A DNA stretch of 64,000 nt, from the NCBI RefSeq assembly GCF_902726545.1, contig NZ_CACVAD010000008.1, positions 44,075 through 108,074 of the forward strand, written 5' to 3'. The notes under the pieces are model-generated. The model saw only the letters and a program-made list of their open reading frames with translations, did not search any database and was not told the DNA's origin. Position numbers and translations under genes: made by a program. This document shows positions 1 through 9,753 of this stretch, piece after piece; the stretch's first letter is position 1; each line of letters opens with the position of its first letter. The stretch is from Yersinia artesiana. GTDB lineage: Bacteria > Pseudomonadota > Gammaproteobacteria > Enterobacterales > Enterobacteriaceae.

Positions 1-34
1 GGGGCGGCTGCGGGTCAATTTGCCAAGGAGAAGC

Positions 35-1432
35 ATGAAACGACTGCAAAATGAGATTACATCATTGGTCAATCGCGGGATGGATAGGCATCTGCGATTG
101 GCAGTAACCGGCTTGAGCCGCAGCGGGAAAACCGCATTTATCACTTCTCTGGTGAATCAATTACTTCATGTCCACAGCGGCGCGCGTTTGCCGCTGTTTT
201 CTGCTGTGCGCGAAGAGCGTTTACTGGGGGTAAAGCGGGTGCCGCAGCGTGATTTGGGCATTCAACGCTTTACTTACGATGAAGGTCTGGCCTCTTTATA
301 TGGTACGCCACCTAATTGGCCAACCCCGACCCGTGGTGTGAGCGAAATTCGTTTGGCTTTGCGTTTTCGCTCCAGCGACTCTCTGTTGCGCCATTTTAAA
401 GAGACATCAACGCTGTATCTGGAAATTGTTGATTATCCGGGTGAATGGTTGTTGGATTTACCCATGCTGGAACAAGATTATTTGAGCTGGTCGCGCCAGA
501 TGGCGGGCTTGTTACAAGGCGACCGCGCTGAGTGGGCCAAACCTTGGTTGACGCTGTGTCAGCGGTGCGATCCGCTGGCCCCAGCCGATGAAAATCAATT
601 GGCGGCGATTGCTCAGGCTTATACTGATTATCTGATTCGTTGCAAAAATGAAGGTCTGCATTTCATTCAACCGGGGCGTTTTGTGTTGCCGGGTGATATG
701 GCGGGGGCGCCTGCATTGCAGTTCTTCCCGTGGCCGGATGTCACTGATCTTGGCGAATCGCGGCTGGCTCAGGCCGATAAACACTCCAATTTGGGCATGC
801 TGCGCACTCGTTTTAACTATTACTGCAACGCGGTCGTGAAAGGTTTTTACAAAGAACATTTTGTGCGTTTTGACCGACAAATCGTACTGGTGGATTGCCT
901 GCAACCCCTGAATAGCGGGCCGCAGGCGTTTAACGATATGCGGCTGGCGTTGACGCAATTGATGCAAAGTTTCCATTACGGGAAGCGCACGTTATTCCGT
1001 CGCTTATTTTCTCCGTGTATCGATAAGCTGATGTTTGCGGCAACCAAAGCCGACCATGTGACAGCCGATCAACACGCTAATTTGGTCTCCTTGCTGCAAC
1101 AATTGGTGCAGGAAGCCTGGCAAAATGCCGCATTTGAAGGGATCAGTATGGATTGTGTTGGGCTGGCGTCGGTACAGGCGACACAAAGCGGCATCGTTGA
1201 TCATCAAGGGCAGAAAATTCCTGCATTACGTGGCAATCGGCTAACCGATGGCGCGCCACTAACGGTCTTCCCCGGCGATGTTCCGGCGCGTTTACCCGGC
1301 CCCGCATTTTGGCAACAGCAAGGGTTTCATTTTGATGAGTTCCGCCCGCAAGCGGTACATGTTGACAGCCCATTGCCCCATATTCGTCTTGATGCCGTCA
1401 TGGAATTTTTATTGGGAGATAAATTGCGATGA
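35..1432 (+). CDS. ycjX: YcjX family P-loop ATPase (DUF463)
   Basis: Encodes a protein of about 465 aa of the YcjX family, putative GTP/ATP-binding proteins linked to the phage-shock (Psp) stress response in enterobacteria. A Walker A-like motif, [10 protein letters not shown], lies near residue 31, and an IVDYPGEW segment follows near residue 137. Start choice: an AAGGAG ribosome-binding site at 25-30 precedes ATG 35; an upstream TTG at 20 is in frame but overlaps this site. The length matches the E. coli family member. The stop overlaps the ycjF start by 4 bp (ATGA), so the two genes are probably translationally coupled. In E. coli the psp genes lie just upstream, here outside the window. 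The biochemical function is not established. Confidence 0.93.
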   Translation: MKRLQNEITSLVNRGMDRHLRLAVTGLSRSGKTAFITSLVNQLLHVHSGARLPLFSAVREERLLGVKRVPQRDLGIQRFTYDEGLASLYGTPPNWPTPTRGVSEIRLALRFRSSDSLLRHFKETSTLYLEIVDYPGEWLLDLPMLEQDYLSWSRQMAGLLQGDRAEWAKPWLTLCQRCDPLAPADENQLAAIAQAYTDYLIRCKNEGLHFIQPGRFVLPGDMAGAPALQFFPWPDVTDLGESRLAQADKHSNLGMLRTRFNYYCNAVVKGFYKEHFVRFDRQIVLVDCLQPLNSGPQAFNDMRLALTQLMQSFHYGKRTLFRRLFSPCIDKLMFAATKADHVTADQHANLVSLLQQLVQEAWQNAAFEGISMDCVGLASVQATQSGIVDHQGQKIPALRGNRLTDGAPLTVFPGDVPARLPGPAFWQQQGFHFDEFRPQAVHVDSPLPHIRLDAVMEFLLGDKLR

Positions 1433-2493
1433 GCGAGCCTTTAAAGCCCCGGATCGATTTTGAACAGCCTTTGCAACCCTTAGACGAACCGGTATTAAAA
1501 GCGGCACAAGCTTTTGACGAACATGCGGCTGAGAATTTCTATCCTGCGGCCCCGGAACTGGATGCAGAGAATGAAGAAGGGCGGGTAGAAGGGCTGGTTA
1601 ACGCGGCATTGAAACCGAAACGCAGCCTGTGGCGTAAAATGGTGACGGCGGGGATAGCTTTATTTGGTGTCAGTGTGATTGCTCAATCAGTGCAATGGGT
1701 TAATCAGGCATGGCAACAGCAGGATTGGATTGCACTGGGGGCTACCACTGCCGGGGGGCTGATCGTGCTGGCGGGAGTGGGTTCTGTGGTGACGGAGTGG
1801 CGGCGCTTGTACCGCCTGCGCCAACGGGCTGAAGAGCGCGATATTGCGCGCGAACTGCTGGTGAGTCACGGTATTGGCCAAGGGCGGGCGTTTTGTGAAA
1901 AGCTGGCACGTCAGGCCGGACTGGATCAAGGGCATCCGGCACTCCAGCGTTGGCAAGCCTCGCTACATGAAACCCATAATGACCGTGAAGTGGTTGAACT
2001 GTATGCCAAACTGGTTCAACCATCACTGGATAATCTGGCGCGGGCCGAAATCAGCCGCTATGCCGCCGAGTCAGCATTAATGATTGCCGTTAGCCCGCTG
2101 GCGCTGGTGGATATGGCGTTTATCGCCTGGCGAAATATTCGTCTGATCAATCGTATTGCTGCTTTGTATGGTATTGAATTGGGGTATTTCAGCCGCATCC
2201 GTTTGTTCCGTTTGGTACTGCTCAATATTGCTTTTGCCGGGGCATCTGAATTAGTGCGCGAAGTGGGTATGGACTGGTTATCGCAGGATTTAGCCGCACG
2301 GTTATCCGCCCGCGCCGCGCAAGGTATCGGGGCTGGCTTGCTGACGGCCCGACTGGGTATTAAAGCAATGGAGTTGTGTCGCCCATTGCCGTGGTTGGGA
2401 GATGATAAACCTAAGTTGGGCGATTTCCGTCGGCAATTGATTGGTCAATTGAAAAATACCTTGCCAAAAAAAGATAAACTGGCGCAGCAGTAA
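1429..2493 (+). CDS. ycjF: YcjF family inner-membrane protein (DUF697/TIGR01620)
   Basis: Encodes a 354-aa membrane protein of the YcjF family. A charged, proline-rich N-terminal region of about 65 residues is followed by two hydrophobic segments (roughly residues 70-90 and 100-120) and a cytoplasmic C-terminal domain carrying further hydrophobic helices around residues 210-290. It is always found with ycjX and is probably part of the Psp envelope-stress regulon; its exact role is unknown. The start overlaps the end of ycjX by 4 bp. Only 2 bp separate its stop from the convergent RES toxin gene, so the toxin-antitoxin pair was inserted tightly between ycjF and tyrR. Confidence 0.92.
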   Translation: MSEPLKPRIDFEQPLQPLDEPVLKAAQAFDEHAAENFYPAAPELDAENEEGRVEGLVNAALKPKRSLWRKMVTAGIALFGVSVIAQSVQWVNQAWQQQDWIALGATTAGGLIVLAGVGSVVTEWRRLYRLRQRAEERDIARELLVSHGIGQGRAFCEKLARQAGLDQGHPALQRWQASLHETHNDREVVELYAKLVQPSLDNLARAEISRYAAESALMIAVSPLALVDMAFIAWRNIRLINRIAALYGIELGYFSRIRLFRLVLLNIAFAGASELVREVGMDWLSQDLAARLSARAAQGIGAGLLTARLGIKAMELCRPLPWLGDDKPKLGDFRRQLIGQLKNTLPKKDKLAQQ

Positions 2494-2495
2494 CG

Positions 2496-2954
2496 TTATT
2501 TCAGCCGTGGGTCAAAGGCAAAAGATAGCGGTTGGACACTGCTTAGACAGGTTTGAAAGTCTTTGTGCCGTGGGTTGAGCAGCAGATTGTTTTCTGATGG
2601 TACCAGAGTGGATGGAACCAGTAATCCAAGTGATGATTCTGACTCCAGCCATTCGGTACCAATATCCATTGTTGACGCCGGCGCGGGGTCGCTGCGCCAG
2701 TCAGTGGGCCAATCTTGCGGCTGAAGCAGCATAATGTTGCTATCTTCGATTTCAATTTGGAATAACTCGAACTCACTGAGTGTTGAGCTGTCCTGAATAT
2801 GTACCAACGTCTCCAGCATCGCCAGCGACACACTGCTGGCCAAGTAGATGGCGGCGTACCCCTTATGATTCCAGCGGCCACCATAGATTTCGGCACCATA
2901 GCCGGTCCAGGTTGAAGCAAGATAGCGGCGCATCACAATGCGGTAGAGCATCAT
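2496..2954 (-). CDS. RES-domain toxin of a RES-Xre toxin-antitoxin pair
   Basis: Encodes a 152-aa RES-domain protein. Family-typical residues are visible: Arg5 in the LYRIV segment, Glu22, the GGRWN motif at residues 25-29, and Ser near residue 40 in a YLASS segment followed by ML-ET. RES toxins studied so far (for example ParT and MbcT) act on NAD+ or transfer ADP-ribose; that activity is inferred from family, not seen. It lies 55 bp downstream of, and in the same direction as, an Xre/MbcA-type antitoxin gene, the usual antitoxin-first order. The pair is absent from the E. coli ycjF-tyrR junction. The protein seems full length with no frameshift. Confidence 0.88.
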   Translation of the reverse strand: MMLYRIVMRRYLASTWTGYGAEIYGGRWNHKGYAAIYLASSVSLAMLETLVHIQDSSTLSEFELFQIEIEDSNIMLLQPQDWPTDWRSDPAPASTMDIGTEWLESESSLGLLVPSTLVPSENNLLLNPRHKDFQTCLSSVQPLSFAFDPRLK

Positions 2955-3009
2955 AAGTATCGGCCTGCCGGATTTATCTTCATAAGCTACTGATCCTGAT
3001 AGCGCTCAA

Positions 3010-3456
3010 TTATGAAAATACGCCGTGCTCCAGGCGCCCAATCAAATCACAGACTTCCAATGCGCCGGTTTCGGTTTCCAGTAAGGAATCCGGACTGCGG
3101 TGGCCCAGGCCTTTAATCGGGGTCGACATCCAAGTAATAGCTTTGCCTTTATCGCCGCCAAATAGTTCAACTGCGGCGTCCATCACCCGAACGAATCGTG
3201 CGATTCGCTCACTCTCTTCGGGAGTGAAACGGCCATCATGTGTGCGTCTGCGTGTCAGGCTGCGGCTGGGGATACCGGTCGCGCGCAAAATCTCAGCTTT
3301 TGGGATAGATGCCCATAGATGGATGCTGTCAATGACATCAACAGAAAAACCCATTTTGATACTATCGACCAATACAGTACCGCGGCTGGCGGGCAAACCA
3401 ATCTCTCGCCATAGCGCCCCTGTTCTGGTCGCGGGAGTGGGGTGATATGCTCTCAT
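3010..3456 (-). CDS. Xre/MbcA/ParS-type antitoxin (DUF2384)
   Basis: Encodes a 148-aa antitoxin partner of the RES toxin. The N-terminal two-thirds holds a helix-turn-helix-like region (residues about 50-85, with a segment ending SRSLTRRRT). The C-terminal part has the DUF2384/MbcA-ParS toxin-binding signature: AVELFGGD followed by AITWMSTPIKGLG. An AGGAGG ribosome-binding site sits 5 bp before the ATG. It is the first gene of the pair, transcribed towards the toxin. The inverted repeat at 3471-3499 lies just upstream and is the likely autoregulatory operator. Antitoxin and autorepressor roles are inferred from the family. Confidence 0.88.
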   Translation of the reverse strand: MRAYHPTPATRTGALWREIGLPASRGTVLVDSIKMGFSVDVIDSIHLWASIPKAEILRATGIPSRSLTRRRTHDGRFTPEESERIARFVRVMDAAVELFGGDKGKAITWMSTPIKGLGHRSPDSLLETETGALEVCDLIGRLEHGVFS

Positions 3457-3470
3457 GTAACCTCCTCGGT

Positions 3471-3499
3471 CAATTGGCTATGCATACTATAGCCAGTTG
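3471..3499 (-). promoter_or_regulatory. Inverted-repeat operator of the RES-Xre pair
   Basis: Two 11-bp arms, CAATTGGCTAT and ATAGCCAGTTG, match as inverted repeats at 10 of 11 positions around a 7-bp spacer. On the minus strand the repeat contains TATAGT, a good -10, with TTTGCT 18 bp upstream as a possible -35, so a bound antitoxin would cover the promoter. The repeat ends 15 bp before the antitoxin start codon. The regulator assignment is inference. Confidence 0.6.
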
Positions 3500-3678
3500 G
3501 CCGATATAAAGCAAAGTGTCACCGGTTCTTGACGAGGATGTTGACGGCATGCGTCATTATATAATTCTAAATTATTATCATAAAAACTAATAACTCGCTA
3601 TATATGGCGCTGATAGGGGGTGATGATCTTATCTTTGTGAGTTCAGTTGGATAGAAAAAACAGCAAAAAGCCGATTCC

Positions 3679-3696
3679 TGTCAACTTTTGCTGACA
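3679..3696 (+). promoter_or_regulatory. TyrR box upstream of tyrR
   Basis: The 18-bp sequence TGTCAACTTTTGCTGACA fits the TGT-N12-ACA framework of TyrR boxes and is itself nearly palindromic. It lies 80 bp before the tyrR start codon, upstream of a possible -10 (TATTAT at 3727-3732). E. coli tyrR is autorepressed through a comparable site. The rest of the 319-bp gap between the antitoxin gene and tyrR is AT-rich and shows no gene. Confidence 0.6.
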
Positions 3697-3775
3697 GACT
3701 GCTTCATCAGTCAGGGGGGAAAGGGTATTATCATAGCCAGATATTCCGCACCTGCCCTACATAAGGTCGATACTG

Positions 3776-5353
3776 ATGCGCTTGGAAGTTTTTTGCGAAG
3801 ACCGAATTGGTCTCACCAGAGAGTTACTTGATCTCTTGGTTTTACGCGGCATTGATTTACGTGGGATCGAAATTGATCCGATTGGCCGTATTTATCTGAA
3901 TTTTTCACAGTTGGATTTCAGTGTATTTAGTGCGTTGATGATGGATATTCGACGCATTGATGGAGTGACTGATGTTCGCACTGTCTCCTTTATGCCATCT
4001 GAGCGAGAGCACCGTTCGCTGCGGGCGCTGCTTGAATCCATGCCAGAGCCGGTATTTTCTATCGATTTAAAAGGCAACCTTGAGTTAGCTAACCCGGCTG
4101 CCCGTGAGCTGTTCTCCCTTAATGAGGAGAAGGTTCGTCACAAAACTGCGGGTAGTTTGTTGGGCGGATATAACTTTGCTCGTTGGTTCGATGGGGGAGA
4201 AACCGCTCCTCATACCGAACGTGTATTGATCAATAATCAGGATTACCTGATGGAGATCACCCCGATTCAGCTTGAAGATGAAAATCAGCAGAGCCAGACG
4301 GTAGGCGCTGTGGTGATGTTAAAATCGACCGCTCGCATGGGGAAACAACTGCAAATCTTATCGGTAAATGATGATACCGAATTTAAACAGATTGTTGCCA
4401 CCAGCGTTAAAATGCGCCAAGTGCTTGATCAAGCGCGTAAATTAGCCATGTTGGATGCACCGTTACTGTTGGTTGGTGATACCGGCACCGGCAAAGACCT
4501 CTTGGCACGTGCTTGTCATCTGCGCAGCCCGCGCGGGAAAATGCCCTTCCTCGGGCTTAATTGCGCTTCTTTACCTGATGATGTCGTGGAAAGTGAGCTA
4601 TTTGGCTATGCTGCAGGAGCATACCCCAACGCTGTTGAGGGTAAAAAAGGCTTCTTTGAACAGGCTAATGGCGGCTCAGTACTGTTAGATGAAATCGGCG
4701 AAATGTCGCCTCGCATGCAGATCAAACTGTTACGTTTCCTTAATGACGGAACTTTCCGCCGTGTCGGAGAAGAGCATGAAGTGCATGTCGATGTGCGGGT
4801 TATTTGTGCCACCCAAAAGAATTTGGTGGAATTAGTACAGCGAGGCGAATTCCGTGAGGATCTCTATTATCGCCTTAATGTATTGACCATCACTTTGCCG
4901 CCGTTGCGTGAGCGTCAAGCCGATATCATGCCATTGACAGCGCTGTTTGTTGCGCGTTTCTCTGACGAACAGGGCGTACCTCGGCCGAAATTGGCGCCTG
5001 AACTGAGTAGCTTCCTGACCAATTATGGTTGGCCGGGTAATGTTCGCCAACTGAAAAATGCAATTTATCGCGCCCTGACTCAATTGGAAGGGGCGGAGTT
5101 ACGGCCACAAGATATCGTCTTACCGGAGTTTGAAGTTGAAGCGGTTCTGGGGGATGAAGTGCTTGATGGCTCGCTCGACGATATTAGCAAACGTTTCGAA
5201 CGCTCTGTGTTGACTCGACTTTACCGCAATTATCCCAGCACACGTAAACTCGCTAAGCGCCTTGGTGTATCCCATACCGCGATCGCTAATAAACTACGTG
5301 AATATGGTTTAAGTAGTAAACGCTCTGCCAGTGATGAAAGCGAAGAAGAGTAA
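3776..5353 (+). CDS. tyrR: Transcriptional regulator TyrR
   Basis: Encodes the 525-aa regulator of aromatic amino acid biosynthesis and transport, slightly longer than the 513-aa E. coli protein. In order: N-terminal ACT domain (residues about 1-70), PAS domain (about 75-190), central AAA+ domain with Walker A GDTGTGKD near residue 237 and Walker B LLDEIGEM near 304, and a C-terminal Fis-type helix-turn-helix (about 480-512). Like other TyrR proteins it lacks the GAFTGA loop that contacts sigma54; the matching place reads GAYPNAVEG, consistent with action on sigma70 promoters. Tyr, Phe and Trp are the known ligands. It is followed by tpx in convergent orientation, as in E. coli, with a shared terminator hairpin. 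Confidence 0.97.
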   Translation: MRLEVFCEDRIGLTRELLDLLVLRGIDLRGIEIDPIGRIYLNFSQLDFSVFSALMMDIRRIDGVTDVRTVSFMPSEREHRSLRALLESMPEPVFSIDLKGNLELANPAARELFSLNEEKVRHKTAGSLLGGYNFARWFDGGETAPHTERVLINNQDYLMEITPIQLEDENQQSQTVGAVVMLKSTARMGKQLQILSVNDDTEFKQIVATSVKMRQVLDQARKLAMLDAPLLLVGDTGTGKDLLARACHLRSPRGKMPFLGLNCASLPDDVVESELFGYAAGAYPNAVEGKKGFFEQANGGSVLLDEIGEMSPRMQIKLLRFLNDGTFRRVGEEHEVHVDVRVICATQKNLVELVQRGEFREDLYYRLNVLTITLPPLRERQADIMPLTALFVARFSDEQGVPRPKLAPELSSFLTNYGWPGNVRQLKNAIYRALTQLEGAELRPQDIVLPEFEVEAVLGDEVLDGSLDDISKRFERSVLTRLYRNYPSTRKLAKRLGVSHTAIANKLREYGLSSKRSASDESEEE

Positions 5354-5376
5354 GGCGTAAAAGAGAAAACCATAAA

Positions 5377-5407
5377 AAACGGCTGTACCCGAGAGGGCCA
5401 GCCGTTT
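5377..5407. terminator. Bidirectional terminator between tyrR and tpx
   Basis: An 8-bp stem, AAACGGCT paired with AGCCGTTT (5377-5384 and 5400-5407), encloses a 15-nt loop between two convergent genes. A-rich sequence precedes it, giving a U-run for the minus-strand transcript. Confidence 0.75.
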
Positions 5408-5428
5408 GTGAAACCAAAGTAGTACGAG

Positions 5429-5932
5429 TTACTTCAGTGCTGCCAGTGCGGCATCATAGTCTGGTTCGGTGGTGATTTCGTTAACCAACTCACTGTAGAT
5501 AACATTGTCCTGACCATCCAGAACCACTACAGCACGAGCGGTCAAACCTGCCAATGGGCCTTCAGTAATGGCCACACCGTAAGCTTGTTTGAAATCTGCG
5601 CCACGCAAGGTTGACAGTGTAACGACGTTGCTCAGACCTTCAGCACCGCAAAAACGTGATTGGGCAAATGGCAGGTCAGAGGAGATACAAAGCACCACGG
5701 TGTTCTCAAGTTCGCCAGCCAATTGATTGAATTTGCGTACAGATGCGGCACAAACACCGGTATCAATGCTTGGGAAGATATTCAGGACTTTACGTTTACC
5801 CACGAAGCTGCTCAGTGCAACATCAGATAAATCTTTCGCAACCAAAGTAAAATCTTTAGCTTTATCGCCGGGTTGCGGTAGTTGACCTGCAACGGTCACT
5901 GGATTGCCTTGGAAATGTACTGTCTGTGTCAT
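5429..5932 (-). CDS. tpx: Thiol peroxidase Tpx (atypical 2-Cys peroxiredoxin)
   Basis: Encodes a 167-aa periplasm/cytosol thiol peroxidase that reduces hydroperoxides using thioredoxin. The start at 5932 ([11 protein letters not shown]) is chosen because it matches the family N-terminus and has GGGATC 7 bp upstream; an in-frame upstream ATG adds ten unmatched residues. The peroxidatic Cys lies in [10 protein letters not shown] (near residue 61) and the resolving Cys in SRFCGAEGL (near residue 95), both present. The gene is convergent with tyrR and divergent from ycjG, the E. coli order. Confidence 0.97.
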   Translation of the reverse strand: MTQTVHFQGNPVTVAGQLPQPGDKAKDFTLVAKDLSDVALSSFVGKRKVLNIFPSIDTGVCAASVRKFNQLAGELENTVVLCISSDLPFAQSRFCGAEGLSNVVTLSTLRGADFKQAYGVAITEGPLAGLTARAVVVLDGQDNVIYSELVNEITTEPDYDAALAALK

Positions 5933-6084
5933 TATTTGATCCCTTTTACAGATGTGTAACACGAAGTTCAGTTTAAGGTAACAATAGCCACTTGGATATG
6001 AGAAATTTGCTAAATAATTTAGATTTTAGTGACATCAGGTTCTAATACCGACAGTCAGCCCCTGAATTCTTCTGAGGAACCATA

Positions 6085-7056
6085 ATGCGAACCCTGCGTT
6101 GCTATCCAGAGTCCTGGCCCCTACATTCCGCATTTGTTATCTCCCGCGGAAGTCGTACCGAAGCAAAAGTTGTGGTTGTCGAGATTGAGGAAGACGGCAT
6201 TCATGCTTTTGGTGAATGTACTCCATATCCACATTACGGAGAAAGTGAATCTTCTGTGATGGCACAGTTGGCCCTGGTGGTTAGCGCTGTTGAGCAAGGC
6301 GTTTCACGCGAGGGCTTACAACAGTTATTGCCTGCTGGGGCGGCGAGGAATGCGGTCGATTGTGCGTTATGGCAGTTGGAGAGTTTGCAGAAACAGCAGA
6401 GTTTATGGCAGTTGACCCAGACGGCACCTGTCCCCTGTATCTCTATGGCCCAGACGGTGAGTATCGGGACACCGGAAGCGATGGCGTACAGTGCCAGTGC
6501 ATTGGCATATCTGGGCGCTAACTTATTGAAAATAAAACTGGATGACCATCTGATTGCTGAGCGGTTGGTGGCAATTCGCAGCGCAGTACCAGAAGCGACA
6601 TTGATTGTGGACGCCAATGAATCCTGGCAGCCTGAGGGCTTGGCCGCGCGTTGCCAGTTATTGGCAGATTTAGGCGTGGCTATGTTGGAGCAGCCATTAC
6701 CCGCCGGGAATGATGATTCATTGCAGAACTTTATCCACCCGCTGCCTATTTGTGCTGATGAGAGCTGCCATACACGCGCTGACCTGGCGGGGTTGGTTGG
6801 CCGTTATGACATGGTTAATATTAAACTGGATAAAAGCGGTGGATTAACAGAGGCACTGTTGTTGGCCGAACAGGCAAAATCGCTCGGATTTGCCATTATG
6901 CTCGGCTGTATGTTGTGTACCTCGCGCGCAATACGTGCTGCATTGCCACTGGCTCCAGGCGCTCGCTTTGTCGATCTGGATGGCCCGACGTGGTTACAAC
7001 AGGATGTCGAGGACGGGTTACATTTTTCGACTGGCGCTATTGATTTATCGGCTTAA
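6085..7056 (+). CDS. ycjG: L-Ala-D/L-Glu epimerase (enolase superfamily)
   Basis: Encodes a 323-aa muconate-lactonizing subgroup enzyme that epimerizes L-Ala-D-Glu to L-Ala-L-Glu during recycling of murein peptides. Visible catalytic landmarks are the KIKLDD segment with the base Lys (near residue 151), the metal ligand Asp in VDANESW (near 176), Glu in MLEQPLP (near 202), Asp in CADESC (near 228), and a second Lys in NIKLDKSGG (near 251). GAGGAA at 6073-6078 is the ribosome-binding site. Its last 4 bp overlap the convergent mpaA stop. mpaA and mppA next door handle the same murein tripeptide pathway. Confidence 0.95.
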   Translation: MRTLRCYPESWPLHSAFVISRGSRTEAKVVVVEIEEDGIHAFGECTPYPHYGESESSVMAQLALVVSAVEQGVSREGLQQLLPAGAARNAVDCALWQLESLQKQQSLWQLTQTAPVPCISMAQTVSIGTPEAMAYSASALAYLGANLLKIKLDDHLIAERLVAIRSAVPEATLIVDANESWQPEGLAARCQLLADLGVAMLEQPLPAGNDDSLQNFIHPLPICADESCHTRADLAGLVGRYDMVNIKLDKSGGLTEALLLAEQAKSLGFAIMLGCMLCTSRAIRAALPLAPGARFVDLDGPTWLQQDVEDGLHFSTGAIDLSA

Positions 7057-7760
7057 TCCGGTCTTGTGAGTAAGTCTATCAGGGCAGCCAGATAACATTC
7101 ACTGGCTGCATCGGCAGAAATGGGGGGTAACTCCGCGGTAATACAAGGTAATTGGATGTCGGCGCACCAACTGCCGAATGACCCCGGAGTGGCGTAACCC
7201 ACATTCGTCACCAGTGGTAGTTTAAAGTTTGCTGCCAACTGTTCCCCGAGCGTTGAACTATCGGGGTCTTCAATGCAGGCCAATGGCTCGTGAAAAGAGA
7301 CTACCCAACGCGGGAGCAGCTGTTTAATCAATGCACACAATGCTTGAGTTTCGGGTTCTGAGCCTGCACACTCTCCGGTCGCTAACACCACATCTCTTGC
7401 ATCCGCCGCGCTGTTCCAGCGATAAACTGTTTCGCCAGCCTGCCAGTTTTTAGCCGGAAAATTACGATTAAGATCAACACCATTGGCATTCGCCCGTAGC
7501 CCTAATTGGCAGCCATCGGGATTGACTGCCAATATCACATGGTGGCGCTGTTGTTTAGGGGAAATGCTACGTAACGCGCAGGAGAGGGCCACAATTGCTG
7601 CACTCTCATCACCATGAGTTCCCGCGATAATCAGCCCGGTTTGTGCTGATGGATTGGCGGCCGGGAAATAGGTCAGTGGTGCTCCCAGCAGAGAGGTACC
7701 GTAGTGTTGCCCTAAGGTGACCAGATTTCCCCGTGTGGAGCGGGGGCGATATTGAGTCAT
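7053..7760 (-). CDS. mpaA: Murein peptide amidase A (M14 family)
   Basis: Encodes a 235-aa zinc carboxypeptidase-type amidase that cuts the gamma-D-Glu-meso-diaminopimelate bond of the murein tripeptide, releasing diaminopimelate and the L-Ala-D-Glu substrate of YcjG. Zinc ligands are seen in AGTHGDESA (near residue 49, His and Glu) and in the SFHEPL segment (near 156). A substrate-binding NPDG...GVDLNRNFP block lies at about residues 81-103. The family's Glu catalyst is probably in the ITAELPP segment near 212. It is convergent with ycjG with a 4-bp overlap and divergent from mppA. Confidence 0.94.
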   Translation of the reverse strand: MTQYRPRSTRGNLVTLGQHYGTSLLGAPLTYFPAANPSAQTGLIIAGTHGDESAAIVALSCALRSISPKQQRHHVILAVNPDGCQLGLRANANGVDLNRNFPAKNWQAGETVYRWNSAADARDVVLATGECAGSEPETQALCALIKQLLPRWVVSFHEPLACIEDPDSSTLGEQLAANFKLPLVTNVGYATPGSFGSWCADIQLPCITAELPPISADAASECYLAALIDLLTRPD

Positions 7761-7906
7761 GATATTCTGTTATTCCGAATTATATGCATATTACACTCAA
7801 CATATCATTTAGCATTATTACTTTGAACCAATTGATCTGCTAGTTTATGTTGATAAGAGTTAGTGACTTTCGCTGAAATGGAACGACAACGAAAAGGTTA
7901 ATCATT

Positions 7907-9523
7907 ATGCGCTATTTCCGTTTTGCATTGTGCGCCGCATTGGTGGGGGCAGCGCTGGGCGCGGCAAATGCTGCTGATGTCCCTGCTGGCACTGTATTGG
8001 CTGAAAAACAAGAATTGGTTCGTCATATTAAAGATGAGCCCGCGTCCCTTGACCCAATGAAAGCGGTTGGGTTAATCGAAGCTCAGGTTGCCCGTGATTT
8101 ATTCGAAGGGCTGGTTAATCAGAATGCGCATGGACAGATAATTCCAGGCGTTGCGACAAATTGGAAAACGTCTGATAACCAAACCTATATTTTTACCTTA
8201 CGCAAAGATGCTAAATGGTCGAATGGTGACCCCGTGACCGCGCAGGATTTTGTGTATAGTTGGCGTCGCCTGGTTGACCCTAAAAGTTTATCTCCTTTCG
8301 CCTGGTTTGCGGAACTGGCTGGTATGGAGAATGCACAACAGATTATTGCCGGGAAAATGCCACCAGAGACTCTTGGGGTCAGTGCTGTTAATGATTACAC
8401 CCTCAAAGTTAAACTCAGCAAGCCGGTGCCTTATTTCCCCAGCCTGACCGCTAATTTCAGCCTATTCCCGGTGCCATCAACCGTGGTTGAGAAATACGGG
8501 AGTGACTGGACGAAAGTCGGTAATCTGGTGGGAAATGGCGCATTCAAATTACAAGATAGAGTCGTGAATGAGAAACTAGTCTTGGTGCCTAACGACTATT
8601 ATTGGGACCATGCTCATACTGTTCTCACCAAAGTGACTTTTATTCCTATCAATCAGGAAGCCAATGCCACTAAACGCTATCAGGCTGGCGATATTGATAT
8701 TACGGAATCCTTCCCTAAAAATTTGTATCAGAAGCTATTAAAAGATATTCCTGATCAAGTTTATACCCCTGACCAGTTAGGCACTTATTATTACGCCTTT
8801 AATACCCAGCGCGCGCCAACAAATGATGTTCGGGTACGCAAAGCATTATCTTATGCAATAGATCGTAAAATTATCGCTGAAAAAGTTTTGGGTACCGGGG
8901 AAAAACCTGCCTACCACTTTACCCCTGATGTCACGGCTGGCTATCATCCGGTGACCAATTTATTACAACAACAAGATCAGGACGAACTGAATGCACAAGC
9001 TAAAGCGCTGCTGCATGCGGCGGGTTATGGCCCTGATAAACCACTGAAATTGTCGCTGCTGTATAACACATCGGATAATAATCAAAAGTTAGCCATCGCC
9101 ATTGCTTCAATGTGGAAGAAAACATTGGGTGTGGATGTTCAAATGATTAACCAAGAGTGGAAGACCTATATTGATAGCCGTAATACCGGCAATTTCGATG
9201 TGGTTCGCGCTTCATGGGTTGGGGATTACAATGAACCTTCTACATTCCTGTCATTACTGACCTCGACCCACAGTGGTAATATTGCTAAGTTTACCAATGC
9301 GGATTATGACCGTTTGCTGAGTGAAGCCGGTAAGCAAACTAATCCTAAAGCGCTAAGTGATGATTATAATAAAGCAGAACAAATTATTGCAGAGCAAGTA
9401 CCAATAGCACCTATATACCAATTTACTAACGGGCGCTTAATTAAACCGTGGGTAAAAGGTTACCCGATTACTAACCCGGAAGACGTGGCATACAGCCACA
9501 TGATTTACCTCATCAAACATTAG
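7907..9523 (+). CDS. mppA: Periplasmic murein peptide-binding protein MppA (OppA-like)
   Basis: Encodes a 538-aa SBP_bac_5 family binding protein. Residues 1-22 form a signal peptide ending AANA-AD. The family landmarks are visible: an RHIKDEPASLDPMKA start to the mature protein, the WSNGDPVTAQDFVYSWRR-type block (residues about 106-123) and AFNTQRAPTNDVRVRKALSYAIDR-like text at about 302-325. MppA binds L-Ala-gamma-D-Glu-meso-DAP and hands it to the Opp permease. Its place beside ycjG and mpaA favours MppA over a plain OppA paralogue. AAGG lies 10 bp before the start. Confidence 0.9.
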   Translation: MRYFRFALCAALVGAALGAANAADVPAGTVLAEKQELVRHIKDEPASLDPMKAVGLIEAQVARDLFEGLVNQNAHGQIIPGVATNWKTSDNQTYIFTLRKDAKWSNGDPVTAQDFVYSWRRLVDPKSLSPFAWFAELAGMENAQQIIAGKMPPETLGVSAVNDYTLKVKLSKPVPYFPSLTANFSLFPVPSTVVEKYGSDWTKVGNLVGNGAFKLQDRVVNEKLVLVPNDYYWDHAHTVLTKVTFIPINQEANATKRYQAGDIDITESFPKNLYQKLLKDIPDQVYTPDQLGTYYYAFNTQRAPTNDVRVRKALSYAIDRKIIAEKVLGTGEKPAYHFTPDVTAGYHPVTNLLQQQDQDELNAQAKALLHAAGYGPDKPLKLSLLYNTSDNNQKLAIAIASMWKKTLGVDVQMINQEWKTYIDSRNTGNFDVVRASWVGDYNEPSTFLSLLTSTHSGNIAKFTNADYDRLLSEAGKQTNPKALSDDYNKAEQIIAEQVPIAPIYQFTNGRLIKPWVKGYPITNPEDVAYSHMIYLIKH

Positions 9524-9536
9524 TGGTCATTAGATA

Positions 9537-9572
9537 ATTAACCCGCAGGGGAATTTACACTTGTGGGTTAAT
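9537..9572 (+). terminator. Terminator after mppA
   Basis: ATTAACCCGCA (9537-9547) can pair with TGTGGGTTAAT (9562-9572), with one mismatch, followed by a T-containing tail. It lies 14 bp after the mppA stop. Confidence 0.6.
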
Positions 9573-9753
9573 TAATTTGGGCAACGTTTAATCTTGAGTT
9601 GGTTTATATTTTTCTTTGTATTTTGGTGTCTTTTTTGAAATGCAGTCCCACGCGATATGCACCAACATGTAAGAAATACAGATGATACAGTAGAACCTCG
9701 TTAACTCATCAGTGGTCTGCGGTGAGTACCAGAGGGAAGAGAGTGGCTCCAAT

